Source: Sipunculus nudus (lineage: Eukaryota; Annelida; Sipuncula; Golfingiida; Sipunculidae). Taken from it: a DNA stretch of 64,000 nucleotides. The first letter of the stretch is position 1, and each line of letters starts with the position of its first letter. Where the stretch lies: assembly GCA_026874595.1 (NCBI GenBank), contig CM049311.1, forward strand, positions 35,507,176-35,571,175, given 5' to 3'. A program made the position numbers and the translations under genes. The notes under the pieces were generated by a model that saw only the letters and a program-made list of their open reading frames with translations, made no database searches and was not told the DNA's origin. Of this stretch, positions 11,369-25,300 are shown one piece after another.

Positions 11369-14077
11369 ACCTGCTTCTGATGAACTACTGTTCACTGAAA
11401 AGTTATTTTAAAGGAAAACTGCAACGTCGTCGTCCTATGGAAAACATTGAAAACACTGGGATATACTGATTTCGATTTCTTCATTTTTGCGAATTATTGA
11501 CAACTTGTCATCTGTTCTTATAGAATTTATATTCGGTCCTATATGCTTTTCCTGAGGCTTTGTGTTCTGACAACTGCTTTGATATAGGATCCCTTTATAC
11601 ACAAGTCCACAACAATTTTTATAAATGTACTAGCTGATAGACCCGGCATACCGGGCTTATTACCGGGGTTGGGGAGATTTATAAACTGAGATATGAAATG
11701 TTGGCTCATTTTTGTTATTCTAAAAGTTAACAGAAAATATAGGTTTTCAGTGGGAAACTGTCTCCATAAGATATGTATAAACATTTTTGCACGACTGCAG
11801 AATAACTCGCACACCTTTCTGAGGCACAACACTTCTGTGAAAAAAAAAACGTTTCTATGTCCAGCTGCCTGTATCTTAATTTTGCCACTTATTTTTATCT
11901 GCCTCTTACTTTTAAATTACATGAATCCTAAACATCATACCGCCCGTCCGTTTTAACTCATAACCTGGTGGAGACAATGCGTGAGAGATCCTGCAGTCGC
12001 TCCAATATTTTTAGCATTTATTTTGCGGGGCTCTCCTCGTGGCATGAAATTTATACCCCGGCATATTTACCTTGAAGACCTGGACAGTGATGGTGTTTAC
12101 ATTGCGAACCGGAATGAGACGCGGGGCCATTCAGGTTTTCAATGATATTTTACTGGATTCTGTCATTGGACGTATAAAGATTAGGTTGATGTGAGGAACA
12201 CATGAAAGATTAATTAAATGTATTTTGCAAGGAAATTGTTCCTGAAGAAGGAAACAAAAATATGCATACCTCGTAAGTAGCAGAAGCGGACCCAACGGGA
12301 CTGCATGCAGAGGGCCCGTATTCATTTTCAACCGCCGCAACCTTTTTTTTCATCGTATCTAAAAAATTTTGAGGCCTGAAACCCCTGACACCACCCCAGC
12401 CCTGTTCCTGAAATTGGGACCTTGAATTAGGTTTTTTGTCATTAATCCTCCTGGGTTGAACTCTCCATTTCTTAAAGCAAGAAACATGTGTTTTTCTCTT
12501 TTACTGACCAAGCACGTGAGTGAGAGTGAGAGCCTCGTTCAAATGAAAGACCCGACAGGCTTAAATCACTCACTGATAGCAAGCGTTATTCATATGAACA
12601 ATAGTAGTGTTTGAGGTTGAAAGACCACGATGCATGCGTTCCGGTCATTGCCGAAAGCAGTTCGGCTGTGCTCGGTCTTACCTCTGTGCAAGTCAGTAAA
12701 AACGGAAAAATCACTCAAAATTATATGTACATTAAAAATTATTTATTCTCATATCGCCTATGTCACTGCGGGCATAATAACCTTTACAATGATGTAAGGC
12801 ACACTATTGTACACAACGCGAACAGACATGAACCGAATTCCTTTTATAAGTATTAGATTATAGGTTCTAGTGATACATTTTGTAGAATGCACCAAGGCCA
12901 CACAAAAAAATACTGATTGTTCAACGGAAAAACTTCTCAAATGTTTGGTCGGGTTCTTGATAGGGTTTGGGGTTAATCAACACTAACTGCACGGTAGTAT
13001 TGTTACTGATGCGTGTTCCTGTCTCGATCATTTCAAAATGTATTAAAGGGGCATGATCAGGAGCATTATTATACCTATTATCACATTATCAGTTCAGTTT
13101 TGCGTTATACAAATATTGCCCAGCAAAACCCATCCCAGCACATAGTCTCAATACCTCCCATACAGCTTTTTAACACCATGTTATGGTTTAGAGTAATCTT
13201 TTAAAGCTAGGTTGTTTGTGTTTAGCTACACCCTTTCTAGAAAAGTTGCATAAATTTGTATGTATTTGTATACACAAGCAATAACACCGTCCATTCACTC
13301 CTAATGTTAGACCTCAGACGCGGTGGAACATTTTGTTTGCGTTTACTAAATCATAGTCTTTTTATCCCCGAGAACAGGCAGGTTATTTGCTGACAGCGAA
13401 TTAAATTCTCTCCCTTGTAGGAATCATGGAAAAAATTAGTATATGTTAAATACTAGATATAAAGGGTATTGCCATGTTACCTTTGAGCCAAAGATGGCGG
13501 CAGTTTTAAAGTTTGACACAATAATAACGTCACAATTGTGTTTGTACTTGTCACTTTCAACCGACATGTGTTACGTCACACGTGCAACCATCCCATTACA
13601 AAGTAATAAAGAGGTAAGGCCACTCCGCAAATGGAACCATCGTTATTTATGTGACCTCAAGTGACCAGAAGTGGGCTGCCTTGAGCTTAAAATGCAAGTT
13701 AATACAAGAGAATATAAAAAAACTTCAATGACTAATCTTATTTTTGAGCTTTTATTTTCAAATTAAAAAAAATTAACATTTAAATCTTTATGTGTACATG
13801 CTATGTATGCATGTGCTCACAGGAAATAAAATGTTCAAGGGGCTAAATTCAAGGTACTAATTTTATTTACATTGATGCAATAAATTTACAAGTGTACTTA
13901 TCTACATTCTGATACACAATCAAAGCTATCTTCAATTTGATCAAATAAAAAAATCCTTGAAATAAATGTCTCTAACTGCAACAGTTACCATGTTAAGGGT
14001 CAAAGTATATTTCTTGTTTTTTCGATGCTCCGGTCCATAACTTTTACAAATTAGGTGAAACTGACCTAATTACTGGC

Positions 14078-14079
<2 letters not shown>
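11369..14079. other. No gene seen; possible upstream region of lectin A
   Basis: The DNA just above 11368 would carry the promoter of lectin A. No TATA box or start site is convincing. Open frames up to 97 codons lack motifs. A YY1-like AAGATGGCGGC occurs near 13490 without an adjoining gene. Confidence 0.4.

Positions 14080-14130
<51 letters not shown>
14080..14130. repeat. (TA)n microsatellite
   Basis: About 50 bp of TA dinucleotides, ending in CATATATATT. Confidence 0.9.
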
Positions 14131-14136
<6 letters not shown>

Positions 14137-14389
14137 TATTATTTATATAGCAGTCATTTTATGCACTGAATCATGTCATTTGCACTTTACATACATGTGA
14201 CAATATGAATGCATCAATCGATCAATACTCTATAATTATACATAAAGAGTGAAAAAGTATATATTTAAATGTAAATGTTAAAAAAAGTATCACAGAGTAT
14301 TCTTAGAACATTTAAAAACTGTACTGTAGACGAAGACTTGCAAAATAAGTGCTTTTAATCTTGATATAAAAATATCAATAGTTTCATTT

Positions 14390-14935
14390 TTTTACATATA
14401 CTGGGATGTCATTCCAGAGTATAGCCCTGCGTACCGGAATGATGCCTCTCTCACTTGCTCTACGCCAGCCTTCAAATCTAGCAGCGTTTTATCATAAGCG
14501 ATCTAAGTGACCTTCTATGAGTATATTCTAATAATGAATGAGAGTAGTTTGTTGCGGTTCAATTAATATATGAACTGATACATATCCTTTCTCTGGTTTT
14601 CAGCCATTGAAGCTCTTGCATGGCTGATGAGTTTTTGTCATATTTTCATACACCACAAATGGTGCGAGCAGCCATGTTCTGCATCAATTGTAATAAAATT
14701 ATGTAACATTCGCGTGCCCATAAAATCAGAATAGTACGATGGTCTATAACGCTGATAACAAAACCCTGAACTGCAGTTTTGGTGGCCTCCCTTGACCTTA
14801 TTCTGTTATTATTCTTCAATGTTAGATATATACTGCTGCAGATTCTCTTTACTCCTGCAGATTCACTGTAATATCCGAGATTTCTTACACTAGATGCAGC
14901 CAAAATGTTATTCTCGCCAATCCTGACAGAAAACT
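14390..14935 (-). pseudogene. Non-LTR retrotransposon RT tail relic (CR1/L2/Jockey-like)
   Basis: On the minus strand the translation shows GENNILAASSVRNLGYYSES, then KRICSSIY, NNNRIRSREATKTAVQGFV and LMQNMAARTICGV (open 14903-14646). ELQWLKTRERIC follows, then, in another frame, RRAILWNDIPVYV. This is the usual end of a LINE reverse transcriptase (NLG, AAR and LHWLPVRERI-like motifs). Stops and at least one frame change mark it as dead. The 5' part of the element is not seen nearby. Confidence 0.7.
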
Positions 14936-16750
14936 CATGAATTTGTTAAACTGTTGATGTGTTTCAAACAATGTCGCTCTGTCTTATAATCACTGAGTTT
15001 CAATAAATTACTCCGTATCTAAGGTCTTACCTCTGTCCAAACACTTGCCTGGCTTTTTTTTATCCCTACAGCTGTATGAGTGGATTTAGTGTGTGCTGGT
15101 AACTGCAAATGTATATGCTAAATACGAACAAAACTAGATAAGTGGATCTCATGTAAGGCAGATCTGAAGTGTAAGAATAGTTTTTAAATGTAAATTTTAG
15201 TTTTTCCTAAATTCCCAAAGAAAGTCGCAATGACCCAGTTAAGGGTTTGGCAGGAGACCTTGGCGATATCTAATGATAAAACATTCCATCAACACTTATA
15301 AGATTACATACCCTTTACCAATTTAGAAAATGATCACAAGTAGACAATAGCAAAAAAATAAATTCGTTAGAAAGTATAATAAAAAAAGCTAACGATTGGT
15401 CTGGTTTTTCAAGTCATAGCGTAATTGTAGGCCATAAGGCATGGTAACAAGAGCACCGCAAACGTGCATTATACGTGCGTCGTGTATCTTGTAACCTTTG
15501 ACCTCATTAAATAGGCGTGAATGTTGATGAGAATGTAAATCAGGTGAGAAAGTATATTGGTTAATGAGTTTCATAAAAATCCATAGGATTGTTGGGAAGT
15601 CACCAAGGTGCCTTCAAAGTGGGGAAACCTCTGACCTCATTAAATATTCATTGATTTCGCTGGAATTCGAAATTAGGCGAGATATTTTATTGTTTAACAT
15701 TTCTGATGAGTTTTATTAGATTCCTTCATATTCTTCGTAAGTTATCAATGTTAGTATGAAAAAAACTTATTTTAATATTTCAGATTAAGTGTTTGAACTA
15801 GCATTTTAACGACCTCTAAGCAGAAGAAGAGCAGTTTTACATGCAGTCAGTGTTGGTCGAGGCAGACATATGATATTATATATCATTATATCTTCATTAT
15901 ATATAAATAAATATAAAGAGTGCCATTTACATAGTACAATAACTTAGTAACTGTGGAAATATATTGTTCTTAAGTCACTTAAAATAGTATGACAGCAGGG
16001 GTGGCATTTCAAAAGCACTTGATACAACCAAATTGTTTCTCCTCCGTTCAAAGTTAGTTCTGTTAACTTCACTACGTTTAAGCCGTTTAACTGTTAAACA
16101 GTTACAAGGCAGTTTGAAACGCCATCCTTTAGCGGAAATGGCCACTTATCTCCATCAAGCTCTAATTACTAGTTTCCACTGCACAAACTAATGTTTCAGG
16201 GCTACAGCCAGACTCCGATACTGTGCAGTGTTTGGTCGCGGTACCCAGATATAGCACATGACATCACTGTCTGTGACATACATCATGGCCCTGCCTTTTT
16301 TAACCTCGGTCAGGCCTTACAGAAGTGGTCAGTTGTAATACATACATAGTCACTACCCTTGCTGGGCTGGTTCACTTGTTTAGAAACATTCGCACCAGTA
16401 CAGCTTATGTGGTAAGTTCATTGGCAGCATTTGCCAGTAAATCTTTTATTTGAACTCTACAAAAGAGCCAGAAGTTCCCCTTTATATTATCTCTATCTGT
16501 AAAACCTCATAGATTAAGGGTTTCTCAGACATTTCTGCATAGTTTGCTAACCGACAGCCAAAAGTGAAACTGTAAAAAGTCACTGATTTTAGGTACCAGG
16601 TGAAAGACGGCATTTAAAATAGCTATGTATTTTATTATTTTTAACATTAGGCCTTCACATATCAGTTATTATTAAGCAAAAAGTGGTAAATTTTAGCTCA
16701 GCTTACTATGAGTCAACAGAGCTATAGTTAATTATTTACTAGTAAATTGC
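14936..16750. other. No gene seen
   Basis: AT-rich sequence; one 61-codon frame without motifs. Confidence 0.45.
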
Positions 16751-17640
16751 TAAAAGACACACTAAACAATAATTTGAAACAAGTATAAAACAAGCAAAAT
16801 TAGTACAAATCATGTTCCTATCATATAGTAAATGAAGGAAGTGGCACATATACATCGGGTGTGTGAGGCCAGCCACATTCACTGTTTGGTGGGGCATGGT
16901 ATTACACTGATCCCTCCTTAATATTTATACCTAAAAGACTCACTAGATAATAATTTTAATCAAGCATAAAACAAGCAAAATAAGTACAGATCATATCCCT
17001 ATGATATTGCAAGTGAAGGAAGTGGCGCATATACTTCGGGTGTGTGAGGCCAACCACATTCACTGTTTAATGGGGCATGGTATTACATTGATCCCTCCTT
17101 AATATTGATACCTAAAAGACACACTAGACAATAATTTTAATCAAGCATAAAGCAAAAAAAAAAAAAACAAGATCAGAACATGTCACTATCATATAGTGAG
17201 TAAAGGAAGTGGCACATATACTCCAGATGTGTGAGGCCCACCACATTCACTGTTTAATGGAGCATGGTGATACACTGATCCTACCTTAATGTTAATAACT
17301 AAAAGACACACAAGACAACAATTTTAATCAAGCATAAAGCAAGCAAAACAAGAACAGACCATGTCCCTATCATATGATGAGTGAAGGAAGTGGCACATAC
17401 ACTTCGGGTGTGTGAGGCCAACCACATGCGCATTCACTGTTTGATGGAGCATGGTTACACACTGATCCCACCATAATCTTAATAACTAAAAGACACACTA
17501 GACAACAATTTTTATCAAGCATAAAGCAAGCAAAACAAGAATTAACAGATCATGTCCCCATCATATTGAGAGTGAAGGAAGAGGCACATGTACTTTGTCG
17601 TGTGTGAGCCCCACCCCATCACTTTATATATTTCATTGTT
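16751..17640. repeat. 181-187-bp satellite, five copies
   Basis: The anchor TAAAAGAC occurs at 16751, 16932, 17113, 17300 and 17487. Units share CAAGCATAAAGCAAGCAAAA, GTGAAGGAAGTGGCAC, GGGTGTGTGAGGCC and CACTGTTTAATGG. The last two units carry the same small insertions. The array breaks off near 17640. Confidence 0.9.
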
Positions 17641-19587
17641 ATAATTAATTTTTATTTTTGACATTATTTAGGAACATGTTTAGTTTAAGTGCCGTAGATT
17701 TTATTCAGCACATATACACTCTTTATACAGGTACATTATGAGAATGTTATCCTTTAGACAGATTGTCTTGACAAACAGTGACAGGTAGTATTCATTTGAA
17801 CCGAATGTTGTTGTATGGTTAAATAAAGGAAGTGTCAGTGTCATTCAGATCTATTGTTTCTCGCTGTTTTAATTATTTTTAACAAAGGAAGGGCTGGAAT
17901 TAGCTTACCAACTGCTACCTGTTTTTTTCTGGGAGGATGTAAAGGTTCTTGTCGTAAAGAAACGTGAGATAGGTTCTGAAAGCTCAGTTGATAAAACCTG
18001 TAATTTCAACTTGTATAACATATACTTTAGTTCATGAAATAAACCATGTGTAATGTGTATAGTTCTTAAGTAAACCCAAAACATTCATGCTCAAAGGAAT
18101 GTTATTATAGTAATATTATAGGAAAAAATTAAATCATCTTCATTTACATATTTAAAAAAAGGATACAATAAATATTTTCACAAGATTATAAGACCAAAGA
18201 TTATTAATATATCTTTTTAATATTTAGATATGTCCGAAAATTAAGGGTCATTAAATGAATAGGTGATCTTTGATCTTTTTCAGGCTGCCACTCCACATCC
18301 ATCTATAACCAGGTGTGTAGCACGTTGCAAGTCAGACTGGATGGGATGAACATCCTGAGTGAACTCGCCCAAATTTAGATATGCGGTGGAGGCAAGGTTC
18401 GCTAAGACATGTCTACTATAACTGAAAAAAAAGTAGTCTTTGGACACAATGTCCAGGTGCTAAAGGGTGCCATGTCCCGTGAATCGGGATGGTTTTACTT
18501 GAATACTTTTGTATGCCTATAGCGTAAGATAATGTCCATATTAATGCAAATGTTATGTACTTTAAATAGCTGAATTCGTTTCAGTTTACCATGACTGATG
18601 CATTATAGGTGCTGATAGTTACACGTTACTTTTTCCTCAGGTTTTCTCTTATCACGGTTTAACTGCGTAGGTATACCTTTTGTTTTTTCCCAAACAACAT
18701 AAGAGAGGTATGATAGAAATATTAAAAAGCCGTATAATATGAATATGAGGAGTCATTACCAAACAAATATACAATGTGCTGTTTTAGGCCATTTTTAGAA
18801 ATAGCTGAGAGAATCAATATGCCAAACAATATAGGCTTCATTCTGGCGCTGGGAGCGTCAAAATGGCACTGGATATTTATGTCTCTGTTATTCATTCATA
18901 AAAAATCAGCAAACTAATAATGTTACGACCGCGGACGAGACTACGTGCATCCTTAAATTCTCCGCAACTGAGTTGACGTTTGTTTATAATGTAGAATATG
19001 TTGATGCCTCTGATGTGTCAAAGTACATATAAGAAAAAAAGCTCTTTTACCATTTGGTTCAGGTTAATGGCAACAATGAAATAAACAACAAAGCAAATTC
19101 TGATTCTATTTGAAAATGAATCAATAAAACGGTACTAGACCGGACCTACCACGGCCACATGGCAGTCAATGTGTTAGTGTGGAAAGAACAAATCAGACGA
19201 AAGAGAAAATGTAAGCTACAACTATTTTTAAAAGGTGCATTTGTGCAGTTGTAAATGAATAAAACGTTCAGTTGTAATTCAGAATTTGTGTAATTCAATT
19301 TTTTGTCACAGAATTATCAATGTTAATTAGACCGTGCATCGACAAAATATTTTATCATCATAATTTGAGTATAATAGCTTAATTACTTGTTTGTGTAAAT
19401 CCAATATTTCCATACAATATACAGTGCAATTTCGTTCATGAAAGGTATTAAGGTATCACAAAATATGAAATGGTGTATCCGAATATTTTCAATTTGTTTT
19501 ATTTCCCCATATTATAAGCTATATATAAATAATATTAATATTGTGTTCCCTCAACCTAATTTTATATGTTTTTGTTTAACAGGTGAA
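17641..19587. other. No gene seen; region before lectin B
   Basis: No supported exon. Near 18284 a TTTTTCAG precedes a short Cys-containing frame that ends quickly; it was not accepted. Confidence 0.4.
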
Positions 19588-19789
19588 AGCACAGCGTTTG
19601 TGTTTTGGGGATTTCATATCCGTGCACTTCTGATAACTGGTACAGACTTCTTTAGAATTCTTTACTTTAGTGAGAAAAATACCATTCAATATGGATGAAA
19701 GAGTATATAGCATATAACAAAACAAAACCTGTTGCTGTATGTTGAATACCAAATGATAATTTTGAAACTTTCATGACGTGCTTGTAATG

Positions 19790-19791
<2 letters not shown>

Positions 19792-19839
<48 letters not shown>
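19792..19839. repeat. (AT)n microsatellite in lectin B intron 1
   Basis: About 48 bp of AT dinucleotides. The minus-strand open frame across it is an artefact encoding alternating I and Y. Confidence 0.9.
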
Positions 19840-19841
<2 letters not shown>

Positions 19842-22010
19842 TGCATATGCTTGTCAAAATCATGTATTATTAACAAAAGTGATGTATGATGCAGCCGTAT
19901 TAAGTATATAAATGTAATAATTTTGCTTATGGTCGTCGGTCCGACTAGTTAGGAGTGCTTAAAACTGCTCAGAACAACCTTCGACTTTTTGCGAGTAGTT
20001 AGGACTTGTCGTACGAACGTTCAAAGACTACCTGCGTTTTCAGGTAGCAAGTGGCTGAACTTGTCGTAAACCGGTCATATAAGTGCATGCTTGCCTGGGG
20101 ATTTAATTATTTGATCTTCTTCTCATGTAATACACGCTTGATAAATGTGTTATTCTGATATTATATTACTCCTGGTGGTTTGTGTCTAAAGATTGTTGTC
20201 ATTTGTTATCTATGCCAGACTCTTGCTGTTGCCGTAACGGTTTATCCAAATATTTGAAGCTGTTGTAGTGTTTCTGATCTTGGACTGCCGTAATCCTCAT
20301 CGTTGTGGAAATTAAATCCGGATGGAATTTTAAGTGCAAGCAGAAAACTGTCTATAGGACCTACTTACCTGTACTGCAGGGACTTGGCGAGAAAATTGTG
20401 AAACATATAAATTGACAATAGTCAAAATATTAATGAAGTATTGGAAACGCGCCGGTACTACTGAGAAACGGGTAAATATAATATCTTATTTTAATACAAT
20501 CTCTTAACGTGTGTTACATTTTTCGCCCCATGTGTGATTTCAGTGCGCTTCAAAAATGCCTCCGCAATCAACAAAGGGTCTTAGCTGGTGGAGTAAAATC
20601 CGGCGACCTCAAACCAAATAACCCTATACTAGATCCATTCAGGAAGGGAACATTCCATCTAGATGGAATAACACCAGTCAAGCATACTGTGAAAAAAAGA
20701 TGCTCTTTGCTGCATTTTAACATTCAAGTGGCTGTCATTATGAGCAAAGTATTATCATAAGAAATTATAAGTGAATGTAAAACCCCCACATATGGCACTG
20801 AAGCCAGGCCTAAATGTGGTAAGTTATCAAACAAAAAAATACGTATAAACAATACTTATTATGTGTTCTCGTAAAAATAATTATAATAATAACAATAATA
20901 AAAAAATTATATACATTATATAAATTTTATACGCGTGTAGAGTGTTGTTTATTGATTTTAACATTATTAATATATCTAAAATTTTTTTTCTATCTAAAAT
21001 CTAATCTTGTTTGTTTGAGAGTGTATCCGCGTGGATTTCATCATCCGTTTAGCAAAATTCAGACTGATGAGCTGTCGTGCTACAAATGTCGGCTGAAGAA
21101 AACTTACTCGATTAAAGAATCCAAGAAATATGCAGATAACAACAGGCGGATCTTGTCAGTATCAGAAGCGCACAAGAAAATAAGCATCTCTGCGAGGCCA
21201 CTCCAGCTAGGTACAAAAGTAATTAATTTTCATTAATGTTCCTATTCTACATCAATTATTTTTTTTTATTTGAAACATATTTTTTGTGGTATCATATATT
21301 CGTAAATTTAGTATAATAGTCTGGGAGCCATTTGCCAGATTCGGCATTAAATTCTGGTTTTTTGCACATTCCTTACAATATTTCTTTCTTTATGCCATTA
21401 GATCGAATTTTTTTTAGCTTTCATATGATGTCATATGACTTTGAATAATTATTTTAAGGAACTGACATGAACTTTTACCATTTCATTCATTTTTGCTTAA
21501 CTCGCTACTGTTAAAGTATACAAGTAACTTAAGTCATTCAGTAAATAAATTCATCAGAAATTAGACTAAGGCAAATTTAAATTTTCTAAATGGTTGTTGC
21601 AATAACAAAATAGAACGAACATGTTTTTTCTGCATTTACCGGTGGGGCAGTAGAGTCCATAATATCCGAATCTTAAAAGTCTGTGACTTCTGGGCTCGAG
21701 ATGGACTCGACCTAATTTCTCGAGTCCAGGTCCAAGTACCTGAAAAAGTTGTCTCGAGTTCGGACTCAATTCTAAGGACTTGGTTGTCCGATTCATATGG
21801 TGCTTTGTCTTCTTTTATTGGGGTTCTAGTTTTTCAAATCACTGGTTCTCAGTATATTTTTTTTTCATAACAATTGCTATAAAATATATAGCTTAAAAAG
21901 AGTTGTTATCCCCATGATATTTTGGATTAAAAAAAAACTCTCTTTATGCTAGATTCATGTACTTATGGATTTAGATTCCATGCCAATCAAGATTTTAAAT
22001 CTCTCCCAAG

Positions 22011-22336
22011 CGGAGACTCTTATTAAGATGTTCTGGATATCAGCAGTTCAAAAGAACACGCCCGTATTAAGCTCGATAAGCAAGAAGAGCATGGGAAATT
22101 GGTTCTGGCAGGCAACCGGTCAGAGAGTTGGGTACCATAAATGGAGCAAGAGGTCCCTGGAGGGAGGTTTGAGTGGGCCGTCCGCCGTGGTCTGTGTATG
22201 GGAGTGGGCCCAGTCACAAGATCTTATGCACCATGGTTACGTCTGTGAAAAGAGAGTGACGTGTGCAATAAAAATCACCAACAAATCAATTCATTTCTGT
22301 GAAACTTTTAGTAAAAAATGTGATCTGGTCTATTAA
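22011..22336 (+). pseudogene. Lectin B exon 4: CTLD second half
   Basis: The exon begins after CTCTCCCAAG in phase 1, 18 nt before ATGTTCTGG, as in copy C. It encodes WFWQATGQRVGYHKW, SAVVCVWEW and HHGYVCEKRVTC. Read-through past the family's normal stop adds about 20 unrelated residues. This is the best preserved part of copy B. Confidence 0.7.
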
Positions 22337-25300
22337 TCAGCAAACATTTTTCCCCAGTGTGTCCATTGATTTGACTGGTTAAAACTTTAGACATTAATAC
22401 TTTTATATTCTACAAGCCATAAATGATCATATGCATAAAAAAGTCTGAGATAAAATATTGAATTAGATACTTATATTTTATCTTTTGCAAAAATGCAATG
22501 TTAGTTTGGGTTATATATGCTTTTGCATCCGTAGCTGTTGTTTTTCAATCGTCACCTGTGTAATGCATTAACGCTTGTATTAATCCAAAAATAATATGAT
22601 TGTGGTGTAAAATTCCTTTTGTATATCTTGTCTTATTGATTTATGCAAGGATTAAATGTTTGACCACAACTGTATGCGTGTAATAAATGTTTTGATATTC
22701 GAAATGACAAATTTGGGAAAAAGAGACCAAAGTTACACGTTTTTAAACCATTAATATCACTTTTATATGGTTTTACAAGACACACGGCTATAAACCTAAC
22801 AACTATTAAAATGGCCTACTCCGATAGATGTCGTCTAATAACCAAAGATAAAACTTGGTCCTGCCATAGAAATAGGTCTGAAAACGACGGTCCTATATCC
22901 CACACAGGATTTTCATTTCGTTTATATCAACGTGTTTATGATATAAAGGGAACCTGACGAAATTATCCTGTAATAATTAACAGGACACCTTTGGCAAGTC
23001 AAACGAGTTTGCAAAGGGCGTTTTGCAACCAGTGACCTTTCAACTTTCAAGTTTTTATTCGCATGCGTATAATATTATAATATCTGGACACGCAGTCTTA
23101 TTATAGTAGTCATGCAGTCTTGCCATAGTGAAGAAACACATTGGGATCGTATTTATCAATACACATAACCAAAACAATATGTAAAACAGGTGAAAAAGAA
23201 ACATAAAACCTGTATACATAGATGGTTCGCTAGTGAAATTTTGCATTCATATGACATGAACTGATAAGGGACAATAATACACACTTTGGCGATTGACTAC
23301 TTACCCTTCAAGCCATTTCACATTCAATCCAGATCTCGAGACAGCTATTTAAACAAAGCCAGCTTACCTTATGACTTTCCTGCGAAACTTTCACAAAACA
23401 CTTAGTTTGTCCTGATATCCTGTTTCACATTGCCAAAATATTGTGGTTCAGAATTATATTAAATCTCTATATGAAAGATAAAACCATTATTTAATAACCT
23501 CTAAAATTATAATAACATAAATTAGTTTAATTGATTAATAAATCATGTGATCTATTCATTGCAATATATTCATTTTAATCATCCCATTGAAAAGCAACCT
23601 GGCATTTCTGCATTTTAACATATTATTAATGCCATAATGTGACAGCGACAGAATGGATCACTAATGGAACATGGAAAGTAACAAAATGATACAAGTAAAA
23701 AATATTATGTTTAATATAATTGAAGATCAGAATGTGACAATAATGGTATCGATTAGAGAGTCCTGCGCAACCGCCTTGTTTAGTTTATTCGTATTGTGAA
23801 TGTCAACCGGTCTCTAACCTGGAAAAGGCAAATAAATTTAATGTGCCAGCTGCCATGACTGCTTTGGAGTTAACTGTAAACAGTTGTTAAAACCACAAAA
23901 AGGCAGGTGTTTGTCTGAAAATATTGATTAGCTTCCAAATACGTGTTGCAACACATCCATGAGGCGGGGGGACAAACCAGACCTGTTCCACAAATCAACC
24001 TTTCGAGTTATGACAACACGACTCAGTATTGGCATAAATATTGGAATGGTAAACCTAACTTGAGCCGTGACACAAGCCACATAAAGGAATGCATCGAAGT
24101 GGGTTTTCATCATGTTGAATTCCTGTTGTGGTAAACAGCCAAAAACCTTAATGTTAGGCTACGAACGATGCATTAACACAAAAGAATACACGTTAACGCT
24201 CAACCGAAACTGAAACTCCTATACCGCATTCAAGTAAGCTATATCCAGTAACCCGTGCGCGCCATGCTTGTATTCATGCGGTGAGAATTGCGTTTATGTC
24301 AAGTGACAGAGTACTAATAGACCTTGAGGCTTTGTCAGAAATGACGAAAATATTTGCATCCTTCTAGAGCCTCAAAGTGCGTTCCTCGCTGAAGTATGTG
24401 ACGGCACTCTGACAGCCAGTACGCTGGTCATAGACTCTCTGATTTCAGAGGACCGAAATGGCCTTACCTTTATTATTTACGTTTAATTGCCCCCCCCCCT
24501 AAGAGAGGTACGAGTTCACCCCCGTTTGAGTGTGTTTGTGTGTAGGTATTGTGTGCGTGTTTGTCTTTGGTCAAAACATTACTTACGCAATCATGAACGT
24601 CATCCCATGAAATTTTAGGGCGTTTCGGGAATGGGATAAAAGAGAATCCGTGTTCTTCCGTGACGGTCCGATGAGATGGCGAAACCCGGGCTGGTCCGTG
24701 TAGCCGCCGAGTAGGGATCAGGCACTTTCCGGGACTGCCGTATTCATCCGTGCTTATATGGGACTGGGGCTTTAGTGTGGGCTTACTACTACCGCTTTGT
24801 AAGGGATATAGACATAATTATGTGAACTGTTTAAAATTCGACTTAATAAAATGAAATACTCGAGATCTTGATGGGATTTCTCCCTTTTACAGACACATAT
24901 CGTACGGATCTGAAACCCAAACCGAGTGCATACGTGGAGCGTTGACTAAAATGTACTTTCAGTTATATTAATTATTCTAGTCACCCTTAGTGGCAACGAT
25001 TCCAGCTAAAAATGTTGATGATCTGGCATAGCCGAATGTGCATTTGTTCGGACTCTTCCAAAACAGTTTTAGTGACAACCAAAGCATATTTGGAGCCCAC
25101 CAAATGTAATAAAGACGGCTATAGCTTTAATGCTTAGCAAGGCAGAGTTGTCAGAAACGCCGTTACGATATTTATGTAATCACGCCATGGGACAAGTCAT
25201 CATAACATTAAGTCTTAACCGTAAATTGCGCTTTAAAATAAAAAATGAAAAAGGTGAAAATTCGGGCATTATATTCTTGTGAACAAAAATGAACATTCTA

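Larger units (their letters stand above)
19588..22336 (+). pseudogene. Lectin B: decayed C-type lectin gene copy
   Basis: Four exon relics keep the family layout: 19588-19639, 20544-20818, 21020-21218 and 22011-22336. The ATG of exon 1 is AGC (compare GGTGAAATG in copy C with GGTGAAAGC here). Exon 2 has TAG and TAA stops in the homologous frame and a TAA in the frame used near its end. Exon 3 has about +2 nt near its start (the ECP motif is lost) and a 1-nt loss before its SI motif. Exon 4 is open (KMFWISA, WFWQATGQ, VCVWEWAQS, YVCEKRVTC) but lacks two residues of the DYEWAP motif. The usual stop is gone, so the frame runs on to 22336. Splice sites are largely kept, so the damage is mostly coding. 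Confidence 0.75.

Noticed and set aside
13488-13500. YY1 site as a promoter
   Set aside because: AAGATGGCGGC is present, but a single short motif with no exon downstream is weak evidence.
18284-18420. Possible Cys-containing exon after TTTTTCAG
   Set aside because: Frame stops after about 23 residues, no donor in phase, and no match to the lectin exons.
19667-19876. Minus-strand frame rich in alternating I and Y
   Set aside because: Translation of an (AT)n microsatellite.
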